DNA from: Fistulifera solaris
Taxonomy: Eukaryota; Bacillariophyta; Bacillariophyceae; Naviculales; Stauroneidaceae
NCBI GenBank assembly: GCA_030295235.1
Contig: AP026138.1
Coordinates: 682,001-746,000 of the forward strand
Direction: 5' to 3'
Length of the DNA: 64,000 nucleotides
Shown here: piece by piece, positions 46,873 to 57,989 of the stretch
Numbering within the stretch: position 1 is the stretch's first letter
How the letters are laid out: each line of letters begins with the position of its first letter
Notes under the pieces: generated by a model
Databases searched by the model: none
What the model saw: the letters and a program-made list of their open reading frames with translations, nothing else
Told to the model about the DNA's origin: nothing
Program-made: the position numbers and the translations under genes

Positions 46873-47859
46873 TTACAAAGATGGCAAGTTTGTTGGAACA
46901 GAATTGACTTGCTCGGCAAGCTTGGCCACATCCTGTTCGTTCATGTTATTCATCCATCCCGGTGGAAGATCCAAGCCATCGAAACGCGACGCATAATTAG
47001 CAATATCTTCTTTTGAGGGAATGAATCCGACCGCCGTATATAGTTGTCGTAGTAAATTGTCGGCACCGATAATCAAAAAGACACGAAAAGGCCACTACGG
47101 CGAACATGATCAGTACTTCTCGTCCCGCACTCCACACGGTAGGCCACTTGGCACCCGAAAGTTCGCTGATCGTTTGTTCAATCGGATTTTTCATCATAAC
47201 CGGATCCACCTCTTGACGTTCTTCCAGTGACATCTCTTCTTCCGGATCATAGAACATGGTGGGCGTGTTTTCGTCCCACTGTCCCCGATTCGCTACAGAG
47301 GATTCATCGGTACTTATCTTACTGAGATCGATCCCTCCAAACATGGTGCTCGCCGCCGCTTCACGCTCTTGCTGTGCACCCCCGACAAGGCCTGCATTTC
47401 TCTATTTTTGATATAGTCCGCCGACACTTTGGACCGTTCCATTCCCAAATCGGCCGTTCGGGCCCGGATGGCCTCTCTCATCTTTTCAATTTTTTCGTCT
47501 TTTGTACTATTGTGGGAAAAGAAAGAGCCGTGAGACGAAACGAAGCCCTAAAGCACCTTCAAATAAACATCGGTTTCTAGTGAACGTACCGCAGGATTCG
47601 CATCAAAGTCACCCATATCATCGAGTCGTTTGCGATCGGCTTCTTCTATCAGCGATGCTTCGGCTTGTCCGAACGAAGTCCGCGTTACATTCTCTTCCTT
47701 TTCGCTCTTTTCGTCGGTTGTTGACTTGAGTTGGAAAACATTATTAGATGTACGGCAAAACGTTCTCGATTGGATCACAAAGGAAAGCGTGAAAGGGCAC
47801 AACGAGCCTAGCATCAGGCTTATTGCGACGCAAGATGTGACGAATGAAATCTTTCCCAT
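46873..47859 (-). CDS. secE: Plastid Sec translocase subunit SecE, nuclear-encoded
   Basis: A small-subunit partner of SecY, expected in the thylakoid membrane. It starts MGKISFVTSCVAISLMLGS, a signal peptide ending TLSFV with Phe at the likely cleavage point, as in diatom plastid presequences. A long charged region follows. The SecE core is near the C-terminus: ELSGAKWPT..SAGREVLIMFAVVAF then FLIIGADNLLRQLY. A 48-residue soluble tail follows the helix. An intron lies at 47508-47589 (82 bp). The frame breaks in runs of C at 47379-47383 and of A at 47086-47089 (plus strand), and probably just after the intron. Rebuilt length is about 300 residues, long for SecE because of the N-terminal extension. 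Confidence 0.78.
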
Positions 47860-48432
47860 GATTTGTCGTGTTAATTTTCTTGACCGTTTACAAACTCTCA
47901 AAGCGCTTAATTACTGGCAAGCAAAGATCCTTGACAAGCTTCGAATGTAAACTGAAGATCCTTTAGCAACTCTTGTTGTCTTCAACTCATCATCAACATT
48001 CGCCGCCATCAACTTCAGAAGGTCCACCTTTCGATTTCTGCCTCGAAAAAGCAGCGTACATGTTTCTTCATACACGTTTCTCATACCAATCCCTTTGTAC
48101 AACAAATCACATAGAAGGTCATTCGCACTTCACTGAATAGTACAATACGGTACTCGTCAGACGCTTGACACCACCACACAAAAACAGAACGCCATACGTC
48201 AGTGTCTGACCTTCGAACTGTTGCGGATTTTACGCGGTCGGCTCGTTTCGTGGTCGGCGGGAAAGACTGACTCAAACAGTGAGGGAAAAGACGCTCTCGC
48301 TGCCATCACCCATCGATCGACGGCTTCCTCAACAACAACAGCCATCGAACGGTTCTAATTTCGTTTCGAAAGGACTTCCACATATACCTTTCCATTCTAT
48401 AATAAAGACTTGTCATCAATTCACAGTAGAAG
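47860..48432. promoter_or_regulatory. Divergent promoter region of secE and plastid S1 genes
   Basis: The only DNA between two head-to-head genes for plastid proteins, so both promoters lie here. Short minus-strand frames at 47911-48275 show no family resemblance. No repeats are seen. Confidence 0.5.
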
Positions 48433-49922
48433 ATGAAGATTTGTCAAGCGGCCGCCCTTGCCGCCTTTGTTACTTCCGCTAGTGCTTTTTCGTCGGTGGC
48501 CTTTGTGGCTTCGAGGTGAGTGGAAGCTATTGCGAGAGAAGAAGAGCTTTATCGTCGGTGTCTCTCGTCTTTTAGAAAGATGAATTGCTTGCTGTAGTTT
48601 TTTGTACTAGCTAGATCGATTTGTTGCGCCTTTGAAGGTGCAACAGATTTCGTAGCGCAGTTGCACACTTTGCTTTTGCTGAAGAAATGCATCATCATCA
48701 ACACGCCGTTTCTAATTCAGCGTCAATTCCTCTCTCTCTTATACTACGTAATCAACAGAACCTCGACTGCCCGTTTCCAGTCCGCTGTCGCCGAACAAAC
48801 GGAGACATCCACCAGCAGCGAAGAGAAATCAAAAGCCCGAGGACCGACTCGATTCGATCGATTGAAGCAATTGTACAAGGGTCCTCGATTTATCGCCACG
48901 GATCAGGAAGTCCCTTTCTCGTATGAAGATTTCGCTCAAGCGGTTTCGGTAACCGAATACGCCTTTGAACGAAACTCGGTAGTACAGGGTGTGGCTGTCG
49001 AATATTCGGGAGAAAAGGGATGCTTGGTAGACATCGGAGCCAAGGCTTCGGCGTTCTTGCCCGCTCAGGAATCCTCCCTTTACATGGCCGACAACGCCGG
49101 TCTTTCCGATGTCATTCCTCTCGACACACCCATGAACTTTCAAATTATCAGTGAAGAAGACGAGAATGGTCAGCTCATCGTCAGTGTCAAGCGAATTCAA
49201 TACAAGGAGGCTTGGGAGAAGGTCTTGACACTTTCGGAAGCAGACGAAGTTGTGGAGGCCCAAGTTGTGGCTGTGAACCGCGGTGGAGCTATCTGCTTGA
49301 TTGAAGGCCTTCGTGCTTTCCTTCCTGGATCGCATTTGGCTGGACAGCTCCCAGATGAATCCCTCATCGGCCAGGTTCTCAAACTCAAATTCCTTGAAGT
49401 TAACCAAGAGAACGGCAAATTGGTCGTATCTAACCGCAAGGCTATTGTGGAACAACAAATGGCTGATTTGAGCCGTGGTGATTTGGTCGAAGGTATCGTC
49501 AAGGCCCTCAAACCTTACGGTGCTTTCGTCGAAGTCGGTGGCATGTCGGGATTGTTGCACATTTCTCAGATCTCTTACGATCGCATCGACGATTTGGAGA
49601 AGGTCCTGCAACCCGGTATGGCCGTCAAGTGCATGATCATTGATCACGACAAGGTCAATGGACGTATTGCTCTCAGTACAAAGACATTGGAGCCGGAGCC
49701 GGGTGACATGTTGAAGAACTCTCAGATGGTGTACGACAACGCCCGAACAAAACGGCCATTTTGTATCACAAAAAGATGGAGGAACAGCGACTGGAGCTGA
49801 GAAAAAAGCTGCCAGCGATATTGTGATGGGACTGGGGCGATTCTTTGGATGACTTGGACGGTAGTTCCAGCAGCGACCCCTTGAAGGATGTCTCGGATAG
49901 CTTGGACTCGTTACTCTCTTAA
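48433..49922 (+). CDS. rps1: Plastid ribosomal protein S1 (bS1c)
   Basis: Binds mRNA at the plastid 30S subunit during initiation. Exon 1 (48433-48515) encodes MKICQAAALAAFVTSASAFSS, a textbook diatom plastid signal with ASAF at the cleavage site. A 243 bp intron (GTGAGT...CAACAG, 48516-48758) follows, and the frame resumes RTSTARFQ. Three S1 (OB-fold) domains are visible: GVAVEYSGEKGCLVDIGAKASAF, AQVVAVNRGGAICLIEGLRAFLPGSH, and GIVKALKPYGAFVEVGGMSGLLHISQIS. The C-terminus changes frame at about 49745-49755 and again near 49800 and 49845. The likely stop is at 49920-49922 after an acidic DSLDDLDGSSSSD tail. Confidence 0.92.
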
Positions 49923-50947
49923 AACTTAATCTTTGGTAAACCGAGCGTAAAATATTCTGCAAATTGAAAGTATCTCCGTGTATGAATTTTGGAAAAGACG
50001 TCGTCTCACCATGTTTGATGTATCTATCGTTGACACTGAGGCTGATTCCTATGTTACCACTGACCCTAAAATTCTTTTTAGCAAGACGAGCGAAAAGAGA
50101 AATTCGACAAACATGGCCCCAAATGTGAAGCCCAACGTATTGATTTCACCCCGTTGGTCTTTTCCGGCAGATGGATTGATTGGAAAGCAGGCTAATCTTG
50201 CGATCAAAAAGCTTGCTGGGAAATTAGCACTAAAATGGGACAAACAGTATTCTGTTGTATGTGGCTATGTCCGGCTCTCGATTGAGCATTTCCTTAGTCC
50301 GTTCCGTTTCTATGCTGTTGCGCAGCCAGTAGTGGTTTGCCCCTTAGCTCTCATCCGCTTTGGTTAGATGGTGCTGGTCTGTCTATCTACTAACCTTATC
50401 CTCAATGGTGCTCCTTCGCGATCTACCGTTTCCCTTCTGAGCGTACCAGATACGTCGTACAACTGATCCTCGTGTTAGACAAGCATAGTAGAGAAAGTAA
50501 TACTATAAAGGACAAGTTTCAAAAAAAAAAAAAAAAAAAAAATTCAGGTGCGGCACTTTCTTGAGAAGTGACTTGAGTATTTCCTTCCTAGTCTTTCCCT
50601 AATTTGCGTTTGCGTACCATGTACAAATGCTAGCTGCTGCAATTAGAAAACTATAGAGATTCTGGCGCTTTTCTGCTAACGAGTAAGCGACGAACGCATT
50701 TGACTAAATAATGCATTTGACAAATGCTTTAAAAATGAAGCGTCGGCAAACATGGCATAGTTCTAGAGAGTTTCCGGTGGTACACTGACTTATCGTATCT
50801 GTATCCCTAGCTAAAACATCGACATGGTGTTCGCAACTCTCCCCTATAAACATCCTAAAGCATGTTCGAAACGAAACTACCAATGCTTGTGATTGCGTTT
50901 AAAGGAATGGTAGGCTACGAAAGCAAGTAGTACCTAAGTATGTTTGT
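49923..50947. other. Region between S1 and RPS11 genes
   Basis: Two convergent 3' ends flank about 1 kb. The left half holds the retroelement remnant, which ends in the poly(A) run at about 50521-50542. The rest (50543-50947) shows no gene. Confidence 0.5.
49978..50542 (+). mobile_element. Retroelement remnant (tail of a reverse-transcriptase protein), ending in poly(A)
   Basis: An open stretch contains PADGLIGKQANLAIKKLAGK followed by LALKWDKQYSVVCGYVR. This resembles the segment after the reverse transcriptase in retroelement proteins common in diatoms and related algae, where a KW...YS..CG/MGYVR motif precedes a conserved C-terminus. About 150 bp further on is a run of 22 A. A 5'-truncated copy with a poly(A) end suggests a LINE-like element, but an LTR origin is not excluded. 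It is broken and short, and is treated as a fossil. Confidence 0.5.
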
Positions 50948-51445
50948 TTAAAAGACACGGAACGACTTCTTTCCAGCAATCACACGCTGAGGCTCATGCG
51001 CCAAGACGTTGAAACGCACCGTCTTGCTCAAGGGACGGCACTGTCCGACGGTAACAATATCACCTTCCTTGACAGGGAATGCCGGACTGCAGTGCACCGC
51101 AATGTTCTTGTGACGCTTTTCGAATCGACGGTACTTTCGAATGAAATGCAAGTAGTCTCGTCGGACCACAATCGTTCTCTTCATCTTGGTGGAAATGACC
51201 AATCCCTTGAGAATACGTCCACGAATGGAAACGTTCCCAGTGAAGGGGCACTTCTTGTCGACGTAGTTTCCTTCAATGGCGGCCGCGGGCGTCTTGATGC
51301 CGAGACCTACGGATTTGAACCAGCGCATGGGTTTGTTGTCGGCACCGCCAATGGCACGCTTGCGGGCCACAAAGACGGCATCCTGTTTCTGGTAAGCTTT
51401 TTCGTGTTGATCACACTCAACATATTCACGGGGGACGCGCGGCAT
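50948..51445 (-). CDS. RPS11: 40S ribosomal protein S11 (uS17)
   Basis: A primary 18S rRNA-binding protein of the small subunit. It matches the eukaryotic S11 form along its length: [12 protein letters not shown] at the N-terminus, [69 protein letters not shown]. 165 residues, against about 158 in animals; the extra residues are at the start ([11 protein letters not shown]). The frame is intact. An additional short 5' exon cannot be excluded but is not needed. Confidence 0.95.
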   Translation of the reverse strand: MPRVPREYVECDQHEKAYQKQDAVFVARKRAIGGADNKPMRWFKSVGLGIKTPAAAIEGNYVDKKCPFTGNVSIRGRILKGLVISTKMKRTIVVRRDYLHFIRKYRRFEKRHKNIAVHCSPAFPVKEGDIVTVGQCRPLSKTVRFNVLAHEPQRVIAGKKSFRVF

Positions 51446-51764
51446 GGTTGTTTTTTTGTTTTTAATCGACTAGAATGGAAAACAAACGTCGAAAGGAGCG
51501 CAAATGAGAACGATGCCGACAGAATTTGAGATGACATATTAAACACTACGGATATTTCTCTAATGAATAATCAATGAACAAAACAATGATTCGTACCTTC
51601 CAACGCAACAAAGAGGATTGTTTTCAAACTCGAGGGCCAGCTTGCAACACAATGAAAGGGCAAAAGCAAGGCGGATGCAAAAGTTAGTAGGGACGGTAAA
51701 CGGTAAAAGGGTGTGTTATCCTGAACCGTATTGTACTTCGTACACCCGCCTGACAAAAGAATCT

Positions 51765-51985
51765 ATTATAGACCAAAGTGTTACTTACATTATCCACGAC
51801 TACAGTTCAGTCACGCGTAATGAATCAGATTTCTTCAGCATTTATTAAGCTCCATTTGTCGTTGCTGAAATGAAGTATCTTTTAGCAGCATTTCTATTAC
51901 ACTTCAATATAAATTCACGTCAAAGAGCCATGCAAAACGTTTCTGCTGCGTATTTTACTATAAAGAAGTCGAGCCGCAGATTGTC
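51765..51985. repeat. Dispersed intergenic repeat family, one copy
   Basis: Shows the family's blocks in order: 'accaaagtgttac', 'tatccacgac' leading into the hairpin gactacagttcagtc (51798-51812), 'atgaa...gtatcttttagcagc', 'ttacacttcaatat' and 'agagccatgcaaaacgt', ending 'ttactat'. Confidence 0.8.
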
Positions 51986-52089
51986 GTGCCTCAGAACAAC
52001 AGTTTCATTTCACTGGTTTGGTTAGACAAACATTCTTCATTTCGGACACTGCGATGTCCTAAGCTGCATTTGCAACGCACGTCTCGCTT

Positions 52090-52350
52090 GTTGCGCCCAC
52101 ATTTCTTGGACATGTGAAAACACCACCCGCCCACGTTTTCTGGGTACGATGAAAAATGACGTCCCCACATTTTCTGGGGAAGTGAAGATGTTACACGCCC
52201 ACATTTTCTGGGTACGTCAAAAATGACTCGCCCACATTTTCTGGACACGTGAAAACATGACATGCCCACATTTTCCGGAGACGTCAAAACATCACGCGCC
52301 CTCCTTTTCCTGGGACGTGAAGTGAAAAGCGCCCAGATTTTTGGGACACG
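52090..52350. repeat. About 34 bp tandem array, eight units, upstream of a membrane-protein gene
   Basis: Eight units with spacing 33-35 bp share 'cgcccacattttctgg' followed by a spacer such as 'acacgtgaaaacatga' or 'gacgtcaaaacatcac'. Several spacers contain ACGTCA, TGACGT or CACGTG words. The array ends about 90 bp before the ATG at 52439, so it falls in the likely promoter or 5' UTR. The last units are degenerate. Confidence 0.85.
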
Positions 52351-52438
52351 ACACAACGCGATAACAACAACATGACAACAAAAAAATTACATTCTTGACA
52401 AGATTCTTCCTTTTTATTGTCTTTTCTCTTTCATATCA

Positions 52439-53968
52439 ATGGAAACACCACTTTTAGCATCACATCTCGACAACGAAGAGCCTTCCTTGTTATCGTTTTG
52501 GCCGGCAAATGATGATGATCCTTTGATATCGAATCCATTTTCTCGACTGCTCGAACAAAGGGCGCCGTCGCTGCTGCACTGGCGAACGACGAGGACTATC
52601 ACTCATTTCGTAGAAGAAAGCGGCACAGAGGAGTGGAATGCCGGTTATTGGTTGCTGGTGGGATCTGGAACCGCCTCATTGCTGCATTTGGGATTCATGT
52701 GGGGCGCGTTTGCCTCGACGAGTTGGTCGGTCACCTTTGTGACGATTCAAGCACCATTTGCCACAACATCTCTACCACTTCTGACGATTGATTTGGCAGG
52801 CATTCTCTCGCAATTTCAAAATGTGGCACTGTTAGGGATATCGGCTTTAGTCGTTCCTTGTGTTTTCATGGTTTCGGTACCCGCATTAATTCTGAGAGAT
52901 GCGCATCGGCCACGGAATTGGAACTGGAAACACTATTACGGCACCTCTCCTCGATCCGTTATGGAATGCTCTATACGATGGGCCCTATTTTTGTTTTATT
53001 TCTTGGCAGTATTGCAACTGGCAGTTGATTCCATGCAATTACATTGGACCGGATCATCGATTACGGTTCACTCTCAAGCCAAAGGAGGTCTCGTTGCCTA
53101 CGTGACGGGTGTTGCATCCGCACTTTTGGCATTGGTGTTTCTACGATGGCCTCCTTCGCAAATACACAACAATACTCGACCCGTTGCTACCGAAACCGCT
53201 CAGAATGAGCGGCCTCTCGTACGCACTGTTGTACCAAGTGAGGACGAAACACCATCTATGGTAGTCTTGGAAGATACGTCATTAATAGAAGGCCCCGTTG
53301 TCAGCTTTCATCCAGTACTGCACGATGAAAATGAGAACAATGGATCGTTATCGGTGGACGCACCTTGGTATGCAAACTTGCTAACTCCTACACACAAGTC
53401 ATTATTTTGCAGGACCGTTCTGATCTATCAACTTGGTCTATTCAGTGTTGTACTATGGATACCAGCTTATACGTTACCTCTGCTGCAATGGTCCTCACCG
53501 CAATTCAGTCCGGATCCTCAACCACTGACTTTATGGAGTCTTCCACAAATGCTGGGACAATCCGGAGCGGCCGCGGGGACATCGGACTGGATCATTGGAT
53601 TGCTTGGAATCGTACTGATGACCACCGTGTTTGTGGCACCGGTCATGGCACTCGCTTTGTCCATCGCCGTGTGGTGTGTGGCACCCAAACAGTCGCGAGT
53701 CTGTCAATCGTGGCTGTATGCCTGCCACCCTCTCATGGGATCGGCCGTGTGGTGCATGGCTCTATTGGTGCTGACCCCCGCGTTGGAGCCATGGAGTCGC
53801 CAATTGCTAGCGAACAACACAAACATTTGTCAAGCTATCCGTACGTGGGTGCCAGTCGACGATTGCATTCTTTTGCAAGCAGAATTTCAGCCTGGAGTTT
53901 TTCTATTGATTGTTCAAACAGTTTGTTTGGAGTTTTTTGTTGTGTTGACTTTACGATGGAGTGTTTGA
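52439..53968 (+). CDS. Multi-span membrane protein, weakly PqiA-like
   Basis: 509 residues, no intron. At least eight hydrophobic segments are visible, including GYWLLVGSGTASLLHLGFMW, NVALLGISALVVPCVFMVS, WALFLFYFLAVLQLAV, VLIYQLGLFSVVLWIPAYTL, WIIGLLGIVLMTTVFVAP and VFLLIVQTVCLEFFVVLTL. The order 'LWIPAYTLPLL' then 'IIGLLG...VAPVMALAL' recalls the PqiA membrane domain (LPA..LP then a helix ending in VP/LK), and the protein seems to hold two such halves. PqiA cysteines are not evident, so the assignment is tentative. The N-terminus (METPLLASHL) has a dileucine-like motif that could direct it to vacuole or endosome. Confidence 0.7.
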   Translation: METPLLASHLDNEEPSLLSFWPANDDDPLISNPFSRLLEQRAPSLLHWRTTRTITHFVEESGTEEWNAGYWLLVGSGTASLLHLGFMWGAFASTSWSVTFVTIQAPFATTSLPLLTIDLAGILSQFQNVALLGISALVVPCVFMVSVPALILRDAHRPRNWNWKHYYGTSPRSVMECSIRWALFLFYFLAVLQLAVDSMQLHWTGSSITVHSQAKGGLVAYVTGVASALLALVFLRWPPSQIHNNTRPVATETAQNERPLVRTVVPSEDETPSMVVLEDTSLIEGPVVSFHPVLHDENENNGSLSVDAPWYANLLTPTHKSLFCRTVLIYQLGLFSVVLWIPAYTLPLLQWSSPQFSPDPQPLTLWSLPQMLGQSGAAAGTSDWIIGLLGIVLMTTVFVAPVMALALSIAVWCVAPKQSRVCQSWLYACHPLMGSAVWCMALLVLTPALEPWSRQLLANNTNICQAIRTWVPVDDCILLQAEFQPGVFLLIVQTVCLEFFVVLTLRWSV

Positions 53969-54097
53969 CAACGAATAGAGGTGCCTCTTTTATAGGACCA
54001 GGTTTTGCCATTTGCTACAAAAATGTTTGAATTATTCTTTTGTTCATCTTATTGTTTAAAAATTGATAGCATGTTCGCGGCAGCCGTCTACTCGGCA

Positions 54098-54525
54098 TTA
54101 TTTTTGTAGAGACAACTCCATCTCCAGACGCTTTTGTAAGCGTCTATACGCATTGCATACGTGAACCGGATGGATCCATTGTCCTCTGACGAAAATAAAG
54201 TCTTGCTCTTCCTTCACCTCTCGCCAATCTCCATTCTCGTATGCAAATTCGATTTTGTTGCGTTTCTTATCACGAATCTGATCTTCTTCCGATGTCCACA
54301 AATTCTCCCGTTCCCAATTTGTATAATCCCTTCGATTCGGAATCGTTACTACGGAAACAACAGGGCAGAAGCGAATGGTGCGTTTGACAGAAGAAAGTCG
54401 TCGTAGTTCTCCTTTTCGACGAAGAAGGATGATTTACACGATAAAGGGCTTCGTCTTTTGAACGGCAACAGCTTGTTTTGATTCGTTCTTGCGTATGCTA
54501 GAGGAAATGAAAAGAGCGCCGTCAT
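54098..54525 (-). CDS. Small diatom-type protein, possibly plastid-targeted
   Basis: Starts MTALFSFPLAYARTNQ. The core has an 'RFCPVVSVVTIPNRRDYT' strand and LWTSEEDQI, then RNKIEFAYENGDWREVKEE and WIHPVHV. This W.S.ED / EFAYE..DWR / IHP.H layout recurs in uncharacterised short diatom proteins as I remember them; I cannot name a function. The frame shifts by one between about 54360 and 54390. One added base makes 142 residues. The N-terminus is hydrophobic and then basic, so organelle targeting is possible. It is convergent with the upstream membrane-protein gene. Confidence 0.6.
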
Positions 54526-55298
54526 TATATTATAGTGGAAAAGTATTATTGGATCGGCCATGAAAAATGAAAATCGAGTTAATTGTGAAATAATGTGTCG
54601 ATGAAAGGCAACGAGAAAAAAGGCGAAACGTTGTGATGGGGGACCGCGAATAAGATCGGGAGATCGGGAATCGGGATTGCAATGAACTTGAAAACCGCCG
54701 AACGCGGAACGCGGAACCGCGACCGGAGAAAGTGCGTACTGCGTACTGCGCACTACTTGTGGCTTACAGTCCCAAAATCCCAAAATATAAGCCCGTCCCG
54801 CGATAGTAAGAAGGAAAAACCGCCGAACTCAATCTTGTCAAGACTAAAAAAAAAAAAAAACCTTTTGAGCTATACATGAGGGATAGTCATCGGAAAACGA
54901 GAAACGAGAAACGAGAGTCGTAAAGTCATCGATCTTTCGTTCATGCGGTCATAAAGCCGCAGACTATTGTCCGTGGCCGAAATTACTACGAAGGTTACGA
55001 AACGCCGGTCTGAAGTGTCATGTACAATGTACTATAGAATGTAATGTTCTCTTTCATTCAGTCTAGTCTCACGTCATCACACTCACACCTCGTTGACGCT
55101 GTGTTTCTGCGACCGTCTGCACGACGCACACTCCTTTTGATGGGTCACGACATCTCGTGACTCATGATCGACCAACTGCAACCTGCAACCGGCGAAGCAT
55201 GGGCGTTGCACCGCAGAGCGATCATCAACTCAACACTAAACACCAGACGAGAGAAATGGTCACTTACTTCTTGCAGTCTTTATCATTGCAATATCAAA
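54526..55298. other. Divergent intergenic region, no gene seen
   Basis: Contains a run of 16 A (about 54845-54861), short microduplications ('gaacgcggaacgcggaaccgcg' type near 54710, 'aaacgagaaacgagaaacgagag' type near 54896) and no recognisable gene. It must include the promoters of both flanking genes. Confidence 0.5.
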
Positions 55299-57449
55299 AT
55301 GATTTTATTTTCATTGTATAGAGGATTGTTGGTGTTAGTGCTGTTACTTGAAGCGGACGCTTTTTCTCTCGGCACAAGATATGCAACAATAAAAGCAGCT
55401 GCCCTCGCGAGAAATCTCGTCCGTTCGAGTCGAAACAGTCGAACAGCATCATCCTATGCGTCACTCTCCAGCGTATCCGAATCGACAACGGAAAATAATG
55501 ATGACTTAGACAACGAAGTCAGCAAATTTGAATCAAAGACGACAACCGAACCCGAATCCGCGAGTGCCAAATTGCGGCGACTCAAAGATCTCATGTGGGT
55601 CCGCGAGACGCTCGAGGATATGACAGCGGCCGAATTCGCCATTAGCGTCGAAACACTAGCCAGTGATCCCAAGCGCAAGCGAAAACGAGCGGTGGATTAT
55701 GAAAAACTGATTGGGCAACTCAACAAACGCATCCGCGATTTGGGCTGTGAAGGGCCCGAAGTTGGTGGCAAACCGGACGAAGAAACAGAATCATCGTCTT
55801 TGTTGAACTGTGCATTGCAACCTGGTGTGGGCATGGGTAGTGTCGTTTATACGGATAATGAGCGTACCGCGTTATTGGAGCGGATTGTGCGAACTCGGCA
55901 GTCGTTGCTGAATGTCGTACGAGACAACGAATTGGATGTTGAATCGAGTGAGATCGACCTGCCGTTTGCGATCTCGTTATTACCCGAAGTGGTGCGAGAA
56001 AAGTTACCATCAGGATCCAAAACAACCAAAGAAGGTTCGGATAAGTCTACGACGAGGACTAAGGAAACCAACGTACGTGAGAAAGATAGTAAAACCAATG
56101 ATCCCAATCTCTATGTCCGCGACGACGGTACTGTTGACTGGGACGGTGCGCTACAAGACCAGGCTGCTTTGCGTAAATTTGGGAAAGCCGTCTGGGCTCG
56201 CATTAATGGAAGAGATCCTGATCTGGCTATGGAAGACGAAACCGACGGAAATGGCAACGCGAATCATCACCAATCTCATGCACCAGCCAAAGTTGTCACA
56301 GCGCAGATTGAAGAGACACCGCAAATTAGAAAAGCCCGCAAGCGTTTGAATGAGCTAAAGAGCGAACTCAGCAAAGTAGAAGCCGAGCACATGGCTTTGT
56401 TGAATTCTGCCTTGAGCGCGGGGCAAGCCGTCGCCAACATTCGTCTTGCGTCTCTGGAACCGCAGCAACGAAACAAAATTCGGGCATCCGCCTTGTCTAT
56501 TGAGATTTTGAAAGAAAAGTTGGCATTTCAATCTCTCATCTATGATTTGGAGAGAATCTACACATATTTGCTGGGTGAACTGGGTAACACAGCTCTGAAA
56601 GGCTACATCCCACTTCAAGACCGTCTAAATGTCGCTGAATTTGGACTGCTTGCGGGGCAAATAGATAGTCTCAGTCGACAATTAGAAGCGGAAGAAAAGG
56701 TTGACGCTGATGTACTACTGGTTGTTACGGATCAAGTAACTGATTTTAAGCGGCGGCTGGGCATCGATTATCTTGTGACCGGTTTTTCCCTTGACGGAGA
56801 AAGTATAAAGCGTTGGTCCGTTGACCTTCTGGACAAAACAAAGAAAGGGTTGGCTTTCTACGTCAAAGGCGTGCGGCTTTTTTGGAATGATAATGTCTAT
56901 TGTTTACGGTTAATTAACCGCGCGGTGCAAGGTTACACATTGGAGCCACGAGAGGTTCGCACCCTTAGGTAAGACAAAGCTGGAAAGAACGTTGGATTTG
57001 AAAGTCGTAACTCAAATTTCGATTCCCGCCACAGACGAACTTTCAAGGATATCATTACTTTCATTCCATTCGTCATCATTTTAATCATCCCTTTGTCACC
57101 AATCGGACACGTTTTGGTATTTGGAGCAATCCAACGATTCTTCCCCGATTTCTTTCCAAGCTGTTTTACCGAGCAACGCCAAAATCTCTTACAGTTGTAC
57201 GAGACAGCCGAATACAGTGAAATGACAATAAATGAAAATTTCAGGGTAAGCGAACGCAGCCGCTGTCAATATGATTCGTCGTCGGCATCTCACTATTCGA
57301 TTTGTATCTGACAGGAAAAGCTATCTCGCCTTTTAGAAGCGTTTGTGTTTGCCATTGCGAACACGTCAAAAACCATTTATGTTTCAATGATTGGTCTAGC
57401 ACAGCGTGAACAGAACGCCGAATCGACAAATAAATCAGACGAAAAATAG
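55299..57449 (+). CDS. LETM1-domain protein with plastid signal
   Basis: Three exons, 55299-56968, 57035-57245 and 57315-57449, have introns of 66 and 69 bp, giving 671 residues. The start MILFSLYRGLLVLVLLLEADAF is a signal peptide with the ADAF plastid motif. The middle is charged and coiled-coil (IRKARKRLNELKSELSKVEAE). The LETM1 core is near the end: YTLEPREVRTLR joined across the first intron to RTFKDIITFIPF, then VIILIIPLSPIGH and FFPDFFPSCF. Mitochondrial LETM1 proteins handle K+/H+ or Ca2+ exchange and ribosome binding. Plastid members in plants help keep thylakoid and envelope ion balance, which I infer here. The final exon is short. Confidence 0.88.
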
Positions 57450-57989
57450 TTATTAAAGTAAACTCATATTGACTACTTCAGCGATTGCAAGTCTTAGCAA
57501 GTGGCTTGACATTGGAAGATGGCCAACTTCTATCTTGCTAGTCATTAGGTGAACTCTCTCTTGAGCGATGACGGCTAACGACAGAATGAATATCGTAGAT
57601 GCTAATTCAATCGGAATCTATCCTTTCTTCGTAAACGATTTAGTTCTTGTCCTTGGGTCCTTGTCCTCCAACTCCAAGCTTTGAGGAAAATTGACGAGAA
57701 AACAATTATTGACCTCTAGTCCACATGTTGGACTTATGGAGTATTTTAGCCTCATAGCTTATAGAAAGCGTTGGGCGTTGGGCGTTGGGCGATGATCGAT
57801 GAATCATTCGCATAGCCTAAGTAGACGAGAGGGCATAGCTAATAGACGGACACTGGACTTGAGAGTAGTAGTCACGTAAAACAGTGTCAATAATTAGGAA
57901 GAGGAGACGTACTGGTATCCAAAGACAGTACAAGTGCGTCAGATTTTGGTGCCGATCGTCACTGAAAAACGCAGTTGATTTTCCGGCGC
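57450..57989. other. Intergenic region, nothing recognised
   Basis: About 540 bp between two plus-strand genes. The only notable item is a microduplication 'gcgttgggcgttgggcgttgggcg' type at about 57772-57792. Confidence 0.5.

Larger units (their letters stand above)
51446..52438. other. Intergenic region with two kinds of repeat
   Basis: Nearly 1 kb between the RPS11 promoter and the membrane-protein gene. It holds one dispersed-family copy (51765-51985) and the 34 bp tandem array (52090-52350), listed separately. The long minus-strand frame across the array is a by-product of the repeat. Confidence 0.6.

Noticed and set aside
48829-49962. 377-codon minus-strand open frame opposite the plastid S1 gene
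   Set aside because: It is the antisense shadow of a well-supported S1-domain gene and has no family resemblance.
51991-52356. 121-codon minus-strand frame with repeated RKCGRV-like peptide
   Set aside because: It coincides with the 34 bp tandem array and varies with unit length. It is a repeat by-product, not a repeat protein.
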